Made by a program: the position numbers and the translations under genes. Below are positions 5,951-7,791 of a DNA stretch of 7,791 bases, in pieces. Positions within the stretch are counted from its first letter, which is position 1; the number at the start of each line of letters is the position of its first letter. The notes under the pieces are model-generated. The model saw nothing but the letters and a program-made list of their open reading frames with translations. It was not told the DNA's origin and made no database searches. Source of the DNA: Acinetobacter sp. UBA6641 (GTDB lineage: Bacteria > Pseudomonadota > Gammaproteobacteria > Pseudomonadales > Moraxellaceae); contig DKLL01000155.1 in the NCBI GenBank assembly GCA_002455755.1, positions 19,068 to 26,858 of the forward strand. The letters run 5' to 3'.

Positions 5951-6030
5951 TTATATCTTGGTTATGCTGCTAGACTGAAATCAAAAGAACATGATTTATC
6001 TTTTATTGTGCATCGGCTAAGGACAATACT

Positions 6031-6486
6031 GTGCTCACTTCCTTACGCAAACAGGCTTGGTTTGTGTTCCTGATGGTTTTTGCCATCGGGTGGAGTAATG
6101 CTGTCTTGGCATTTGAACAGCCGATGCATCAGCAAATGATGAGTGAATTGACGGTTCAGCATGAAGATAAAATGCCCATGACGACCATGTCAGGTTGCCA
6201 TGATTCAGTCAAAACTCAACCGCACATGCAGCATCAGCCTGCCAAACAGGTAAACCAGCCCCATGATCTGGACTGTCATCAGGGCATGAGCGATCAACAG
6301 CAGCATTTCAGCTGTAATGATTGCCTGCAATTACATTGTCAAAGTCTGGGCACCTGGCTGGATGCACAAAGTCCGAGTTTTGCCCATTTAAATGTTGTTC
6401 CCGAACATCTACAGCCCAATTTTGCTTATTCCGCCCAGCATTTAAGCGGTTTCTGGCAGCAGATCTTACGTCCTCCAAAAGCTTGA
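6031..6486 (+). CDS. Exported Cys/His/Met-rich protein, putative CopL-like copper-binding protein
   Basis: This 151-residue protein starts with GTG, with AAGGA at 6019-6023 seven bases upstream. The N-terminus (LRKQAWFVFLMVFAIGWSNAVLA) is a Sec signal peptide with likely cleavage after Ala27. The mature part carries five cysteines (56, 82, 95, 98, 103), arranged as GCH, DCH and CNDCLQLHC, plus 12 histidines and eight methionines, a composition suited to binding copper in the periplasm. It is 45 bases upstream of the multicopper oxidase gene and shares its direction. In Xanthomonas a Cys/His-rich gene, copL, occupies this position before copAB and is needed for copper-induced expression; equivalence here is inferred from position and composition, not from clear homology. 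The C-terminal RPPKA resembles the ending of other small proteins found in copper clusters, as far as I recall. Confidence 0.7.
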   Translation: MLTSLRKQAWFVFLMVFAIGWSNAVLAFEQPMHQQMMSELTVQHEDKMPMTTMSGCHDSVKTQPHMQHQPAKQVNQPHDLDCHQGMSDQQQHFSCNDCLQLHCQSLGTWLDAQSPSFAHLNVVPEHLQPNFAYSAQHLSGFWQQILRPPKA

Positions 6487-6531
6487 CCGTGATTTAAAAA
6501 AACTTTTTATTTTTAAATTATAGGTTCAGTC

Positions 6532-7791
6532 ATGTCTATACAATTAACTCAAAGCCTCGTGATCGGGGTGTGTTTAGTGTCATCGTCTTGGGCGTTTGCT
6601 GCGGTCAAAGAATATCATCTCAACATTGATGAACAGATGGTGAATATCACCGGCAAGCCCTTAAAGCGCATTACGGTCAATGGTCAGTTTCCTGCGCCCC
6701 TTCTGGAATTTGAAGAAGGGGATGATGCCGTTATTCATGTGCATAACAAGCTAAAAAACAAAGATTCCTCCATTCACTGGCATGGTTTATTGCTGCCGGG
6801 ACTGATGGATGGCGTGCCGGGTTTTAACCAGTTCAAAGGAATTAAACCACAGGCGGATTTTGTCTATCGTTTCAAGGTACGTCAAAACGGAACCTATTGG
6901 TATCACGCGCATTCCAAAGGACAGGAACAGGATGGTTTATATGGCGCACTGGTGATTTACCCCAAAGGGAAAAAGCCGCTAGCAGCACATGAAAAAACTG
7001 ATCGTGATTATGTGGTCATGCTGTCGGATTTTCATCAGTCCAGCAGTGACCAGATTCAGAAGAACCTGAAAAAGTCGGCTGAATACTATCAAAATCGGCG
7101 TGAAACTGTGGCCGACCTGTTGAAGCAGGTTAAGCGTGATGGTCTCAAAAGCACCTGGCAAGATCGTTCCATGTGGAATCAGATGCGTATGCTGAAAACC
7201 GATTTATCTGATGTCACCGGTTATACTTTCCTGATCAATGGCAAAACCCCAGAACAAAACTGGACTGGCATGTTTAAGCTGAATGAAAGAGTTCGCTTCC
7301 GTTTTATTAATGCCTCTGCCATGTCATTTTATGATGTCAATATTCCCAACTTGAAAATGACCGTAGTGAGTGCTGACGGGCAGCCAGTTAAACCTGTGCC
7401 GGTCGATGAGTTTCGCATCGGTACTGCAGAAACCTATGATGTGATTGTTGAGCCAAAAGCCAATCATTATCAGATTGAAGCCGAGTCGATTGACCGTAGC
7501 GGTTTTGCGATTGGGTCATTGCATAATGAAAATGCTCCAGTAAAGCATGCGATTCACATGCCTAAGCCGCGTCCACGTGCATTACTGACGATGGAAGATA
7601 TGGGACATGGATCATCATCAAGTGATCATGCGAATATGACTCATGCTCAGATGGATGATCATCAAAGTAGTACGCCTCAAGGCAGTGAAGATAATAGTGG
7701 TGTAAGTTCAATGAGACATCAAATGATGGATCATTCATCCATGCAACATGACATGGCTGGCATGGATCATTCGCAAATGAACCACACCAAG
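6532..7791 (+). CDS. copA: Periplasmic multicopper oxidase of the PcoA/CopA copper-resistance family, 3'-truncated
   Basis: The frame is open from ATG 6532 to the window end (420 codons); the family is about 560-640 residues, so the third cupredoxin domain is missing. It oxidises Cu(I) to less toxic Cu(II) and binds copper in the periplasm. Residues about 27-145 form cupredoxin domain 1, with copper ligands in HWHG (82-85) and YWYHAHS (122-128). Domain 2 spans about 158-340, with the PcoA-type segment MWNQMRM-KTDLSDVTGYTFLING (214-237) and GTAETYDVIVEP (297-308). From 354 to the edge comes a Met/His-rich linker with 11 Met and nine His, including MDH and MQHDM repeats, a known copper-loading feature of PcoA. 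AGG at 6522-6524 is seven bases upstream; TAA at 6514 bars an earlier start. The signal peptide (about 1-24, AFA cleavage) lacks the twin-arginine motif and any basic residue before its core. copB would be expected next. Confidence 0.93.
   Translation, partial: MSIQLTQSLVIGVCLVSSSWAFAAVKEYHLNIDEQMVNITGKPLKRITVNGQFPAPLLEFEEGDDAVIHVHNKLKNKDSSIHWHGLLLPGLMDGVPGFNQFKGIKPQADFVYRFKVRQNGTYWYHAHSKGQEQDGLYGALVIYPKGKKPLAAHEKTDRDYVVMLSDFHQSSSDQIQKNLKKSAEYYQNRRETVADLLKQVKRDGLKSTWQDRSMWNQMRMLKTDLSDVTGYTFLINGKTPEQNWTGMFKLNERVRFRFINASAMSFYDVNIPNLKMTVVSADGQPVKPVPVDEFRIGTAETYDVIVEPKANHYQIEAESIDRSGFAIGSLHNENAPVKHAIHMPKPRPRALLTMEDMGHGSSSSDHANMTHAQMDDHQSSTPQGSEDNSGVSSMRHQMMDHSSMQHDMAGMDHSQMNHTK

Larger units (their letters stand above)
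5637..6030. other. Gene-free spacer between rpe and the copper operon
   Basis: This 394-base A+T-rich stretch holds no credible gene. From left to right it contains the left arm of a 10-bp inverted repeat, five 12-bp tandem units resembling DnaA boxes, the right arm, a strong intrinsic terminator, about 100 bases with only weak promoter-like patterns (a TATACT at 5859-5864), a TTGACA at 5912-5917, a lone DnaA-box match at 5941-5949 and the ribosome site AAGGA at 6019-6023. I see no tRNA, small-RNA fold or CueR/CusR-type operator that I would claim. Confidence 0.8.

Noticed and set aside
6494..6520. A-run followed by T-runs between the CopL-like gene and copA, considered as a terminator
   Set aside because: Any stem would be almost entirely A-T pairs, too weak for an intrinsic terminator, and the two genes look like one operon.
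6979..7161. Minus-strand 60-codon frame
   Set aside because: It is antisense to the conserved PcoA-type segment of the multicopper oxidase.
1..7791. Search for CRISPR arrays, tRNA or rRNA genes, insertion-sequence ends and known defence or toxin-antitoxin genes
   Set aside because: No array of spaced direct repeats, no tRNA-like fold, no transposase and no recognisable defence gene was seen.

Overview
The window looks like a chromosomal segment of a gammaproteobacterium, most likely Acinetobacter or a close Moraxellaceae relative. I judge this from the moderate-to-low G+C coding sequence with very A+T-rich spacers, and from how the UppP, RsmJ, Rpe and C13-peptidase-like proteins read. No database search was possible, so the genus is an inference.

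Layout: (1) Positions 1-2057 are a tight plus-strand run of housekeeping genes: the 3' part of tsaB (tRNA t6A synthesis), uppP (undecaprenyl-diphosphate phosphatase, lipid carrier recycling) and rsmJ (16S rRNA guanine methyltransferase). uppP and rsmJ overlap by 7 bases. A perfect 14-bp inverted repeat with a 4-base loop lies inside the start of rsmJ. (2) Positions 2058-4442 hold a probable two-gene unit: a five-helix membrane protein with a C13 (legumain-type) cysteine peptidase domain, then S-formylglutathione hydrolase (fghA/frmB), 11 bases apart. (3) A bidirectional hairpin terminator separates fghA from a convergent, minus-strand DUF2218-type small protein. (4) rpe (ribulose-phosphate 3-epimerase) is divergent from the DUF2218 gene and has an extended -10 promoter. 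(5) Positions 5637-6030 are gene-free. They hold five tandem 12-bp units that each resemble a DnaA box, 10-bp inverted repeats flanking that array, a strong terminator, a second isolated DnaA-box match and candidate promoters. (6) Positions 6031-7791 begin a copper-resistance operon: a small exported Cys/His/Met-rich protein in the place of CopL, then a PcoA/CopA-type periplasmic multicopper oxidase that runs off the window end.

The genes do not form one new system. They are housekeeping functions, a formaldehyde-detoxification enzyme with a membrane peptidase partner, and the start of a copper-defence module. The points most worth a second look are the 12-bp DnaA-box-like array with its flanking inverted repeat, the hairpin inside rsmJ, the predicted periplasm-facing C13 peptidase paired with fghA, and the multicopper oxidase signal peptide, which lacks the twin-arginine motif usual for its family.
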